Positions 45,150-55,545 of a stretch of DNA of 64,000 nt are shown here, piece after piece. Under the pieces are notes generated by a model. That model was not told the origin of the DNA, made no database searches, and worked only from the letters and a program-made list of their open reading frames with translations. Made by a program: the position numbers and the translations under genes. This stretch comes from Inia geoffrensis (taxonomy: Eukaryota > Chordata > Mammalia > Artiodactyla > Iniidae). The stretch is from NCBI GenBank assembly GCA_036417435.1, contig CM070899.1, positions 1,431,001-1,495,000 of the forward strand, given 5' to 3'. The stretch's first letter is position 1. Each line of letters starts with the position of its first letter.

Positions 45150-47008
45150 AAAGAAATCTTAATACTCAGCAACAAGAAAACAAACATCCCAATTAAAAAT
45201 GAGCAAAAGATTTAAACAGACAGCTTAGCAAAGAAGATATAGAGATAGCAGAAAAGCATATCCATCTCTTATTATGGAACTGCAAATGAAAGTGAACAAT
45301 GAGATACCACTATACGCCCATTAGAATGGCTAAAATTAAAAAAAAAAAAAAAGAAACTGACATCACCAAATGCTGGCAAGGATGTGGAGCCACAGGAACT
45401 CTCATTCATTGCTGGCGGGGATGCAAAACGGTGCAGCCACTTTGGAAGACAATTTGGTGGTTTCTTATGAAACTGAACATACTCTCACCATAGAATCCAG
45501 CAATTGCACTCCTTGGTATTTATTCAACTGATTGGAAAACTTATGTCCATAACAAAACCTGCACCTGAATGTTTATAGCAGTTTTCATCATAATCTCCCA
45601 AAACTGGAAGAAATGAAGGTGTCCTTAAATAGTACATAGATCAGGGAGTTCCCTGGTGGCCTTGAAGTTAGGATTCCAGGCTTTCACTGTTGTGGCCTGG
45701 GTTCAATCCCTGGTCGGGGAACTGAGATCCTACAAGCCATGTGGCGTGGCCAAAAAAAAAAAAAAAAAAAGGTACATAGGTCAATTGTGGTGCATCTAGA
45801 CAATGGAATATGCAACAGCAACAGCAACAACAACAAAAAATCGTTGTCGAGCAGTGAAAAGACATGGAGAAACCTTAAATGCATATGGCTAAGTGAAAAA
45901 AGCCAGCCTGAAAAGGCTACATCGTATATAATTCCAATGATATGACATTCTGGAAAACACCAATCTACAATAAAAAGATCAGTGGTTGCCAGGTGCTTGG
46001 TGGGAGGGAGGGATGCAGATGGAGCATAGGCAGTGAAGCCATTCTATAGGATCCTGTGGTGATGGGTATTTGACTTTATGCACTAGTCAAAACCCATAGA
46101 ACTTAACAGCCCAGAATGACCCTTAGTGTATGCCAATAAAGAATTTAGGTGGTCAAGCGTTCCCAGGAGGGAACCTTGTGACGAGAGAATCTAACTGTAA
46201 TACAAATGTGTGACACAACCTCCGCGAAGGCGAGTGGGAGAAGTTGCTGACCCATGCAACTTTGGAAACGAGTGGCGTCTGTAAGACTAAAGGCAAAAGG
46301 AACTGTCCACAAGCACTGTACTCTGGTTGACAAAGTTGCTTTCTGTGGAAGTACAGACCCACAACCTGTAGGCTGCAATTGAACCATTAAGGAAATGGAT
46401 AGCAAGTCAGACTTCTCACTGTTGGATGGGAATTTACAGATAAACAAAGGGAGGAGGCTAGGATCCATGTGACAGTGGATTGGAGCTGGGGACTTCAGCA
46501 TGAACTCGTGTTTAGCATAATATAGATACAAATGATTACATACAGATTTATTTATAGATAGGTGTATATATATATGGATGAGTCTATGTGCATATCTCTG
46601 TCTGTCAGTTGAGAAGGCCTAGGAGCAATGACATCCCAGTAGCGGTGAGCACACCTCGTGCCCGGATCTTGGCTTCTAATACTGTTCTCCAATAAAAAGG
46701 AACAGGCTTCCATGGAGAAATGGCTGATTCTAGAACTAGGGGCAAGAAATGTACAAGATGAACCCGTGGTAAGGAAGCCCTTTAAAAAACAAACACACCC
46801 TATGTTGACGGGGGCAGGCTAAAGGGACAGGGGGCCAACTGAAGGGACTCCCAATGACCAAGGCTGGAAAAATTTGGACAACAAAATAAACAGCACTGGG
46901 TCATAATCCAAAGAATAAAATAAATACCCACGGGTCTAAACTGATTAAGATAAATAATTGAATAAGTAAATGGGGGAGGAGACAAATCTCCCATGAAGAT
47001 GTTACCCA
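45150..47008 (+). mobile_element. L1 3' region and long 3' UTR, plus strand
   Basis: L1 resumes with CTCAGCAACAAGAAAAC, then ACTATACGCCCATTAGAATGG, GTGGAGCCACAGGAACTCTC and ATTTGGTGGTTTC. After a SINE (45644-45770) the text runs into an unusually long 3' UTR: CAGTGGTTGCCAGGTGC, CCAGAATGACCCTTAGTG, and the 46.6-47.0 kb stretch with GGGTCATAATCCAAAG. ORF2 is broken. Confidence 0.82.
45644..45770 (+). mobile_element. CHR-family SINE, short AGTTCC subtype, with TSD
   Basis: Head GGGAGTTCCCTGGTGGCCTT, B box GTTCAATCCC, end GTGGCGTGGCC plus poly-A. Duplications AGTACATAGATCA (45631-45643) and GGTACATAGGTCA (45771-45783) differ at two positions. Confidence 0.95.
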
Positions 47009-47570
47009 ACTTGTTGACTGGACCTACGCTGGGGTCCTAGCTCCAACGGAGCTGTCTCAGCCAGCGAGGTTCTTTTTTCCGATTGGATTCACGCAGCCAA
47101 TAACGAAGCTGATGCTGAGGCTGGAACGGCACAAGCTTTATTCAATGGGAACCTAGTTTTAGGTTTATTCAAAGCGGGAACCTAGTTCTCAAATCAACTT
47201 CTCAACCCAATTTGTGCAGAGACCCCACATATATAGGAGGGATGAGGTAAGTGGGACGGAATTGGAAAGAACGGGAGGAATATTCATGAGTTATCTGAGA
47301 ACAGGGGTGTGGTTTGGACCCGGAACTGATGCAACCCTCCTTTTCAGTCCTTGTATGGGCTTTTCCTGGTTGTTGTCACGGCAACTGCCAACTGTCATGG
47401 CGCTGGTGAGTGTATCATTTCGCTAATGCATTATAATGAGTGTATAATGAGGCTCAAAGTCTGATGGAGGTTTAGTCTTCTGTCATTTTGGGCCTAGATG
47501 GCTCTAACCAGTTGTTTTTTTCTCTTTGCAGCTTTCTCCTGAAACTTAGATTACGAGTAACTGGTTTCTA
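47009..47570 (-). mobile_element. LTR-like block (ERV1-type?) inside L1 3' UTR
   Basis: About 560 bp unlike the surrounding L1 3' UTR. It contains antisense polyadenylation signals in GCTTTATTCAATGGG and GGTTTATTCAAAGCGGG (a local GGGAACCTAGTT duplication), then GGTGTGGTTTGG and CATTATAATGAGTGTATAATG. The L1 text continues on the far side, so this is an insertion. Reverse-oriented solo LTR is the best reading; family uncertain, no viral gene. Confidence 0.45.
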
Positions 47571-48245
47571 TTCGAGGGAGGGGTAGGGGCATGATTCTGG
47601 GGTGACAGCCTTGGTAACAAAGAGGAATTTCAAATTTTATGTAGATGCTCTGCCCTCGGGAGCAGGGACACAGCTCCCCGCTCTTTAAGTGTGGGCTACA
47701 GAGGGACTTCCTTACAAAACGGACAATGCGGAAAGTGAGGAGAAGGGTCACGTTATGGAGGAGAAACCTGACAAACAGCCGTTAGCCTGATGGCGATCAG
47801 CGTCAACATCCACAGTGACACGTCGCGTTAACGGGAGGAACACTTGATAATGTGGGACGAGCACGGCACCAGAGTTCTGTGGTATCTTCCCGAAACCTGT
47901 AACACCAGTCAACCATGAAAAGAATATCAGACGCATTCCCATAGGATTTGGAAACAACTGAAAAAATACCTGAACCAGTATTCCTCAGGCTGTCAAGGTC
48001 ATCAAAATCAAGGACAGGGGCCTCCCTGGTGGCGCGGTGGTTGAGAGTCCGTCTGCCGATGCAGGGGACGCGGGTTCAGGCCCCGGTCCAGGAGGATCCC
48101 ACATGCCGCGGAGCGGCTGGGCCCATGAGCCATGGCCGCTGAGCCTGCGCGTCCGGAGCCTGTGCTCCGCAACAGGAGAGGCCACAACAGTGATAGGCCC
48201 GCACACCGCAAAAAAAAAAAACAAAAAAAACCAAGGACAGTCTGA
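47571..48245 (+). mobile_element. L1 3' UTR continuation
   Basis: TCTTTAAGTGTGGGCTACAG, GAGAAACCTGACAAACAGCC, CACTTGATAATGTGGGACG, CAGTATTCCTCAGGCTGTC and CAAGGACAGTCTGAG match in order the 3' UTR of an old L1 (L1MC/ME type). Interrupted by a CHR SINE at 48018-48230 and an ERVL LTR from about 48246. Confidence 0.78.
48018..48230 (+). mobile_element. CHR-family SINE, short form, with TSD
   Basis: Head GGGCCTCCCTGGTGGCGCGG, body GCGGAGCGGCTGGGCCC and GGAGCCTGTGCTCCGC, ending in poly-A. Flanked by TCAAGGACAG (48008-48017) and CCAAGGACAG (48231-48240). Same short subtype as 5543 and 54402, in the opposite orientation. Confidence 0.95.
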
Positions 48246-49154
48246 GATCAACTCTCTCCCACTGCTGTGATTTTTTTTACCTACTGAAAACACTTTTGAC
48301 ACTTAATGTGTGGGTTTTCCACACCAAGCAATTCTCCAATTTTCTGTGGACATCAACTAGGTGTCCTACAATTTAATTCAGTTTTGACACTCCCTGGAGT
48401 TAGTGCTGACCCTACAGGTTAGGGGCTCAGTCCCACAAGACTGCCACCAATTCAGACGCCAGGCTAATCACGAGTCCAGGCCACGTGTACTTCTGGTCAA
48501 CCAGCCACACATCAGGGGCTCCTACGACTCCATACTTGGGTTGGATAATTCGCTGGAATAGTTCACAGGATTCAGAGACACTTTACTTTCATTTACTAAT
48601 TCATTATACAGGATATTACAAAGGATTCAAATGAACAGCCAGATGAAGAGGTGCCTAGGATGAGGTCTGGAAGGATTCTGAGTGTGGGAGTTTCTGTCCC
48701 CTCAGAGTCTGGGGTGCAACACCGCCCCCCGCAGCACATGGTCATGATCACCAACCAGGAAACTCTCTGAATCTCATTGTTTAGGGTTTTTATAGAGGCC
48801 TCCTTACGGAGGCATGATTGATTAAATCATTGACCATTGGTGATTAACTCAATGCCCAGCCCCATCGGCTCCATGGTGTTCAGGTGGGGGTGGGGTTGGA
48901 AGCGCCCCCTCTCTGATCACACAGCCGGTCCCTCTGGCCACCAGCCCCCATCCTGAAGGCTCCTAGTGGCTCAGCAAGGGTCACCTCATTAGCATAAGCT
49001 CAGGTGTGGTTGAAAGGGCTTATTATGAGTAACAAAAGATGCTCCTTCTATCTCAGCACTCAGGAAGTTAAGGGTTTTAGGAGCTCCCTGCCAGGAACCA
49101 GGAACAAGGACTAAATATATATTTCTTATTTTATCACCATTTCACGCTGTCACA
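48246..49154 (+). mobile_element. ERVL LTR, MER21-like
   Basis: CACCAAGCAATTCTCCAATT, CATCAACTAGGTGTCC, AGACTGCCACCAATTCAGACG, AACAGCCAGATGAAGAGG, AGGCATGATTGATTAAATCA and ATATATATTTCTTATT follow the order of a MER21-class ERVL LTR, ending in CTGTCACA. It interrupts an L1 3' UTR that resumes at once. Solo LTR with no internal viral sequence seen. Confidence 0.68.
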
Positions 49155-49442
49155 GCCAAGAGGAGCCTGAGGAGACTCGATGACTAGATGTTATGTGGAA
49201 TCCTGGATGGGATCCTGGGACAGAAAAAGACCTTAGGGGAGAACTCAGGAAATCTTAATCAAGTATGAACTTTAGTAAATACTGATATATCCACACTGGT
49301 TCATTAATTTTAGCAGGAGTACTGCACTAATGTAAGATATTAACAATAGGGAAGCGTGGATTGTATGAGGACGCCCTGTACTGTCCTCTCAATCTTTCTA
49401 AAACTGTTCTAAAAACGATTCTTCTTTACAAATTAGAAATAA
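49155..49442 (+). mobile_element. L1 3' UTR end
   Basis: GCCAAGAGGAGCCTGAGGAG, TGGATGGGATCCTGGGAC, GTATGAACTTTAGTAAATAC, ATGTAAGATATTAAC and CTAAAACTGTTCTAAAAACG are the last part of the same L1 3' UTR, finishing the element that begins far upstream. Confidence 0.82.
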
Positions 49443-49950
49443 CATGCTTTCCGCCAGTGGCTGAAGTCTCTGAAGAATGGGGGGGCAGCCCTCACAAAGG
49501 CATTTTGCATGAAATGTGTTGATTTGATAATAACAGAAGGCATTCAAAGGTCTGTATTTAGAATTCCAGCGTTAAGAAAAAACACACATCTCGTCTTCCA
49601 TGGAGCTGAAACATTAGTACAACCCATTGTTCACATGCGTTAATTCCAGGATGTAAAAGTCATGCCTGTCCTTTGGCTGAGAAATGGCATGTTTAAGTGT
49701 GGGTGGCCTGGAGTGGCTCAGTGTCATGGGTCAGCCCCCCCCCCCCCCCGCCGTACTCCTTGGCAGGAATCCAGGGGGCTACGTGCAGAGACCCCCGTCC
49801 TCCAAGCCGGGTAGGAAAGAGCTGGAATCAGAGAGGCTCGGCCATGGCCCGGCCTCCCAGACCTCCGAGCGTGCATTTCGTCTCCCCTTACAAAACTGGA
49901 ATATGGTTCTGTTTTGGTAAGAAAGGTGTGTGAGCTAAAATATTGCCTGC
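49443..49950. other. Unique sequence with poly-C tract
   Basis: No exon recognised. A run of 15 C lies at 49735-49749. The two 78-codon plus-strand frames over it are incidental. Confidence 0.5.
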
Positions 49951-50484
49951 TGTATCAGTTAAAAAAAGGACGTTGCAGCCATCAAGCCATCACATTACAG
50001 CCACCTGGATGGTGAGCCCTGAGGGAACTCAGGATGGAGAGAAACGGGCTGCCCACTGCCCAGCCCATCTAGCAGTCAGCCGCTGTGGCCACCCCTGACG
50101 GTGCCCCCAGAAGAGACTCAGGATAAGAAGCACAGGGTGCTGCCCCCAGATAGCTGAGGTGCACATCGAAGGAATTCCTTCAGTGAGCCCAGACTCTTGC
50201 CTCTTCCCATACAGAGGAAAGGGCTAAAGTCCTTAACTTGAGATATCTGGTTTTCTTTTATTAACAATAATCTTTTGATGTTCTACCTGGTCTTTTGTTG
50301 CAAACAAAAAACCAAAAAACCAAAAACTCCTATATATCCTGGCTCCCCCACCCCTCGCCTCTTCGGAACACTTTTCTCAGCATTATCTGAGACGCTGTGT
50401 CCCTGGGCTTGAGTTCTCAGCTTTGTCCAATGAATAAAACATAACTCCCAACTTTTAGGTTGTGCATTTTTTTTTTAGTCAACA
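49951..50484 (+). mobile_element. LTR with TATA box and polyadenylation signal
   Basis: Begins TGTATCAGTT and ends TTTTTTAGTCAACA (TG...CA). The 3' half reads like a retroviral U3/R/U5: TATATAT at 50330-50336, CCCCTCGCCTCTTCGG, AATAAAAC at 50431-50438, then a T-rich GTGCATTTT stretch. Best read as an ERV1-type solo LTR, plus orientation. Left edge approximate; no matching TSD found. Confidence 0.6.
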
Positions 50485-51139
50485 GGCGTATCCTCAGTGT
50501 TAAGAAGTTGAGTAACAGAGGAAACTAAAAACATGTTCTGAGCTCCCTTTCCAGATAATCAGCTTTGTTCAAAGTTTGTTCAGTACCGTAAAGGACAACC
50601 CTCCACGTGGATGGAGTTAGACATGAATAGAATTACAACTCGTGGGATCATAATTTATAAGAAAAAGCATTGCGTGTCATGGGTTTGCATTTAACAAAAG
50701 TAAACCGAAGTGAAAACTGAAGGAATGACCAACATAGGACAAAGTTTTCATCATCCCCCGAGACCACGGCACCAGGAGCTCCTCCTGAAATGATTGGGAA
50801 AATCTAACGGGGGCCATTATGTTTCCTTAAACCAAGTGCCTCAAGTTTAGAAGTTATTTCTTGACTCCCAAGCCTGCCCAGCATCCCTAAGTTTATTAAT
50901 TTAATTTGATCTTTTTTACATGATCAAATCTGTAGCTTTATCTTCTGCTCCCGACACGGGGTCTCCAACGTGACGGTAACACATCCTCTGAAAGCTCCAC
51001 CCAGGCTTTTGCTGTGGCTTCCGCACCCTTGACTTCTATCATCTTTCAGCCCTTTGTCGTCTGGATTTTGTCCCCTGGAGGTGAAGAGGGCTCATGGGCT
51101 GGCTGACCACATCCTTTTTTGTCCAACCTGGAGCACTTC
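50485..51139. other. Unique sequence
   Basis: No exon or transposon recognised. Confidence 0.4.
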
Positions 51140-52332
51140 TTCTCTTTAGACTTCTTACTTGGAAATAATTTCAAACTTGTGAAAAAGTTGCAAAAATAAA
51201 AATAGTACAAGGAACAGCTATACACCCTTCATCCAGATTCACCTGCTGTTTAGTCCGTCTGCTTTATCACTTGATCTCTCTCACATGCTCCCTTAAGCTT
51301 TCTGAACAATTTGGGGGTGAGTTACGCATAAGGTGACCCTTTGAAATATTTCACTGTGTTTCCTGAGAACAGGGGTATTCTCTTACACAACCTCACAAAT
51401 TTACATCAATATGTTTATCTAATGCACCATCCATATTCCAATTTTATCAGTTGATGCCATCACATCCTTTATAGCACCCTTACCGTCTCACACTTGACCA
51501 CTTTGGGGAGCAAAACTGTGTGCTATTAACAATTATGCTGGTACACAGTGATCCAGGGCTGCCCCAGGCTCTCCAAGATTCCCGCTGTTCTCCTATCGTG
51601 GGTCCTGTCTATGCTGTAAGCTCTCATATACAGGAGAGTTTCTTTTGCCTTTATTCTTACAGATAGATTGGAAAAATCCTTGGGTCATACGTTTTTGTTC
51701 TCAGAACCTTGCAGCTACTGTCTCCTGATATTTAAATGATGGTTCCTATGATCATTTTTATATCCTTGAAATTTAATAACCACAGGAGAATGTCCCCAGG
51801 ACACATGCTCCTTTGAACTACAGATTCAGGCTTAAGGGAAAGAACGCGCGTTTTTGTTACATTCTTGAGTATTTTTTCTGGTCCTGTGTGTTTTGTTCTC
51901 TTCGGGAACATCAATTATGCATGTGTTAGATCTTCTTGGTTTGAATTCTGTCCCTACCATTCTTTCAATTATTTTTACACTGTAGTTATTTTCACTTGAT
52001 TTTGTGTGATCTCCTCAAGTCCAAACCCTCTGTCTTTAAAGGTACTTCCGGTTGTGTTTAGTTTTCTTTTCTTTCAGACGTAGCTGTCGTCTCCACAATG
52101 ATTCTCTATCCCGTCCTTTTCTGAGCTCAGATGCTCACGGCTTCCGTTACATTTATCATCTCCTCTTTGAAACCACACGTGTCTTCCTTAAGCCCTTCCC
52201 CCTCAGGGAGATCAGGTCGCCTGGAAGCAATAGGAGCCTTTTGGTCTCAATGTCCAAATTACCTTGGGGTAATTCTTCTTGTGGATATTCTTCATCAGTC
52301 TTTTATACAAGATCCTTTTTATCTTCATGTGT
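51140..52332 (-). mobile_element. Old L1 (L1ME-type) 3' region, minus strand
   Basis: GAAATAATTTCAAACTTGTG, AAAAGTTGCAAAAATAAAAA, TACACCCTTCATCCAGATTC, TTTCCTGAGAACAGGGG and TTATCAGTTGATGCC follow a reverse-oriented L1ME 3' end to about 51540. Sequence from there to 52332 is AT-rich and probably further L1, but with weaker phrases. Confidence 0.62.
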
Positions 52333-52735
52333 TTTTTTTAAATAAATTTTTTCTTTTAAAAAAATTTTATTTATTTTTGGCTGCGTTGGGTCTTCGTTGC
52401 TGCGCGCGGGCTCTCTCTAGTTGCGGCGAGCAGGGGCTACGCTTCGTTGCCGTGCGCGGGCTTCTCACTGCGGTGGCTTCTCTTGTTGCGGAGCACGGGC
52501 TCTAGGCGCATGGGCTTCAGTAGCTGTGGCACACGGGCTCAGTAGTTGTGGCTCGCGGGCTCTAGAGCACAGGCTCAGTAGCTGTGGCTGACAGGCTCTA
52601 GAGCTCAGGCTCTGTCGTTGTGGCGCACGGGCTTAGTTGCTCCATGGCATGTGGGGTCTTCCCGGACCAGGGCTCGAATTCATGTCCCCTGCATTGGCAG
52701 GCGGATTCTTAACCACTGCACCACCAGGGAAGCCC
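52333..52735 (-). mobile_element. CHR-family SINE, long form, with TSD
   Basis: Minus-strand full-length copy: TTTATTTTTGGCTGCGTTGG tail side, many GGCTCTAGAGC and AGTAGTTGTGGC units, head closing CACCACCAGGGAAGCCC. Flanks TTATCTTCATGT (52319-52330) and TTATCTTATGTT (from 52736) are a partly matching duplication. Confidence 0.94.
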
Positions 52736-52973
52736 TTATCTTATGTTCTGAAGTATTCATGTACAGATGTGACATTGCTTCCGTTGTAATGATAACCCTT
52801 CTATAACACAAATGGGTTTTCTGTGAAGTGTGTGTAGACATTCAGCTGGCCAAGCTGAACTCAGGCTGCTTTTCCCCAAAGCCCTCTCCCATCACCTTTC
52901 TTTCCCCGTAGACATACTCCCCTTCAGCCTTCAGTTTTGGCAGGTGACTCAGATGCACACAGGTGACAGCCCC
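52736..52973. other. Unique sequence
   Basis: Nothing recognised. Confidence 0.4.
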
Positions 52974-53310
52974 TGCTATGGTCTGCAGGTTTGTGTCCCT
53001 CAGATTCATATGTTGAAATCCTAACCCTCAAAGGTGCTGGTGTGAGGAGGTGAGCCTTTGGGCGATGCTTAAGTCATGAGGATGAAGCCCTCATAAATGG
53101 GATTAGTGCCCTTATAAAAGGCTCCTGAGGGCTCCCCAGGAGCCAAGTGAGGATGTGAGGAGTCTGCCACCCAAAATAGACCCTAACCCAGCCACACTGG
53201 CACCCTGATCTCAGATGTCCAGCCTCCAGGCTGTGAGGAATAAATTCCTGTTGTTTATAAGGCACCCAGTGTATGGTATTTTGTTATAGCATCCTGAACG
53301 GACTAAGCCA
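52974..53310 (+). mobile_element. MST-type solo LTR (ERVL-MaLR) with TSD
   Basis: Starts TGCTATGGTCTGCAGG and ends TGAACGGACTAAGCCA. Inside: TTCATATGTTGAAATCC, CATGAGGATGAAGCCCTC, GGAATAAATTCCTGTTG (AATAAA signal) and GTATTTTGTTATAGC. Flanked by GCCCC (52969-52973) and GCCCT (53311-53315), a 5-bp duplication with one change. Confidence 0.88.
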
Positions 53311-53689
53311 GCCCTTATGCGGTCAGTGGATGGCCATTATTATTAACATCTTCAGTGTCTTTGAGAGTTTCTTCAGGCAATCATAAGCGCATCTGAATAT
53401 ATTTTATTTCCCTGTTTTGATGCAAGAGGCAGCCCACTGTATTCCTTTGCATGCGTTGTTCAATTTGCCTTCAGAAGCTACGCTGCAGTGGCCGGCTTTC
53501 TTCATCTGCTGCTATGCATGTTCAGTGCTGTATTTATAGATGGCATTTCCCAAATGTCCATTTATCAGGTTGCCCTCCACAGGGGCTGCCCCACGTGTGC
53601 TCACACCAGCAGCTTCGGGAGTGCCTCGTCCAGGCAGGGCTACCATGCTGGATCTTACGTGGAGCACGTTGGTTTAAATCGAAGTGAGA
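53311..53689. other. Unique sequence
   Basis: No exon or transposon recognised. Confidence 0.4.
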
Positions 53690-54092
53690 TGCATGTATGT
53701 TAAGTGTACAGTTTGAGGAGTGTGACAAATGCATCTCCGGTATCACCCACACCTGTGAAGACACTGAAGACGCCCCACCCCCCCTCCCCGGAGAGATGCT
53801 CCCGTCCCTTCCCATTCAGCCTCCCCCACCCGGAGGCAACTGCTGTTCTAGACCTTTCACTGTGTCCGTTCCATCTGGCTGGATGGAGTCACCAAAGACT
53901 CCTTTGTGTCACAGCCACCTGTGAGGCTCAGACGCGTCCTTTACGGGCACTTCGTGCCTCTGCTTTGCTCATGGACCACTCACTGTACGGATGGCCAACA
54001 GGGTGTTTATCCACTCCCTTGTTGATGGATGTTGAGGCAGTTTCCTTTTCGGCCATGAGCGTTCATAGGCGGATCTATGTGTAGACATGTTT
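53690..54092 (-). mobile_element. L1 3' end, minus strand
   Basis: TTAAGTGTACAGTTTGAGG, CGGAGGCAACTGCTGTTC, GTGTTTATCCACTCCC, TTGTTGATGGATGTTGAGG and GCGTTCATAGGCGG follow a reverse-oriented L1 tail. Noticeably GC-enriched compared with the copies in the 26-35 kb region. Confidence 0.8.
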
Positions 54093-54393
54093 GTTTCTGC
54101 TGGGAGAGGAGTGGCGGTCACAGAGGTGCGTGCTGCCTTAGCGGGGCCGCCAGGTGACGTCCCAGTGAGTGTGCCCTTTAACCACCTCCACCCCTGCCCC
54201 TCTCTGCCCTTTATCCCCCGTCCGTCGGCTGTGCCACGTTGCCCCACGTTCTCACCACCACTTTGTAACCTGGGACCCTTCAGTCTGGCTGTTCAATTGG
54301 TCTGTGCAGGTGCGTCAGGTACCGGAGTCTCCTTTCACCTGGTCATCTGTAGCTGTTGTCTTTTGTGACATGGACACTTTAAAGGAATAAGCC
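54093..54393. other. Unique sequence
   Basis: Possible further L1 tail, but nothing firm. Confidence 0.35.
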
Positions 54394-54405
54394 CCTCTTT
54401 CACTT

Positions 54406-54622
54406 TTTTTTTTTTTTTTTTTTTCTTTTTTGCGGTACGCGGCCTCTCACTGCCGTGGCCTCTCCCGTTGCGGAGCACAGGCTCCGGACGCGCAGGCTCA
54501 GTGGCCAGGGCTCACGGGCCCAGCCGCTCCGCGGCATGTGGGATCTTCCCGGACGGGGGCACGAACCCGTGTCCCCTGCATCGGCAGGTGGACTCTCAAC
54601 TACTGAGCCACCAGGGAAGCCC
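54406..54622 (-). mobile_element. CHR-family SINE, short form, with exact TSD
   Basis: Minus strand: poly-T at 54406-54424, CTCTCCCGTTGCGGAGCAC, GCAGGCTCAGTGGCCAG, head closing GAGCCACCAGGGAAGCCC. Exact 12-bp duplications CCTCTTTCACTT at 54394-54405 and 54623-54634. Among the freshest insertions in the window by its exact duplication. Confidence 0.96.
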
Positions 54623-54634
54623 CCTCTTTCACTT

Positions 54635-55184
54635 CTTTAAAAATAAGAATGCTCTTCCTTTTGGGTTTGTCTGAGAGTCGCTGTGGGGGGCGGTGAGCTC
54701 ACTGGAGATGGGAGCCGGGGGAGATTGTGGGTGGTGCACGGCCACTGTGGGACGGTCACACGCGGGTGAGGCACCATTGCTGGGTTGTGGGGTGTTTTGA
54801 ACTGGGCTCATCAGCTGCATGAGGACACAGAGAAACGAGGGAGCAGATTCATCAGGGGGCTGGGGTGTTCCCAGCTGGGAATGTGAAGGAACAGGAGAGC
54901 AGAGATCACGAAACTGGAGAGGCCTCCCTGGAGCCCCACGGGGTGGGCGGGAAGCAGGGCGGGCTGAGAGCAGCGGCACACTGACCTTGAGGGCTCTCGG
55001 CCCCATGATCTGTCTGCCCACTGCCAAGCCCACATCTGGACGTTGCCATAATCCTGGACTAAGCTCCCAGAGCCCCACGTGGGTCCCCGGGATGACACAG
55101 AGCCCGGCCTGGGGTGGGCGTAGCTGGGAGCTTGGGGGACATGAAGGCTCGGGCTTTTCCACCACCACTCACCCCACCCCTTGG
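54635..55184. other. Unique GC-rich sequence
   Basis: Frames up to 179 codons on the minus strand but no domain recognised. Confidence 0.45.
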
Positions 55185-55545
55185 ACTTAGGGTTTTGAGG
55201 GGGGTTTGGTCCTCCTGGCTCCCCATCACTTGAGATGAGACCATCCTGGATTACCCAGCTGGGCCCCAAACCCAATGACAAGGGTCCTTATAACACGTGG
55301 AGGACAGACTCACAAAAGAGGTCGTGTGGGGATGGAGGGACCTGGCCACAAGCCCAGGGACGCCTGGAGCCCCCAGAAGCTGAAAGAGGCAGGAAGGAGC
55401 CTCCCCTCCAGCCTTCAGAGGGAGCCGGGCCTTGCGGACACCTTGATTTTGGACTTCTGGCCTCAGGGCGGCAAGAGGATGAATGTGTGCTGTTGGGAGC
55501 CCCGCGGTGAACAGTCATTTCCTGCGGGGCCCAGGCTGGCACAGA
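55185..55545 (+). mobile_element. MLT1-type LTR (ERVL-MaLR)
   Basis: GAGATGAGACCATCCTGGATT, CAAGGGTCCTTATAACACG, AGAAGCTGAAAGAGGCAGG, ACACCTTGATTTTGGACTTC and TGTGCTGTTGGGAGCCCCGC follow an MLT1 LTR 3' half. Drifted to high GC; no coding content. Confidence 0.8.

Noticed and set aside
28000..46000. Short tandem and inverted similarities that could suggest a CRISPR-like or novel array
   Set aside because: All are explained by L1 copies in both orientations and by SINEs; no regular spacer pattern exists, and the host is a mammal.
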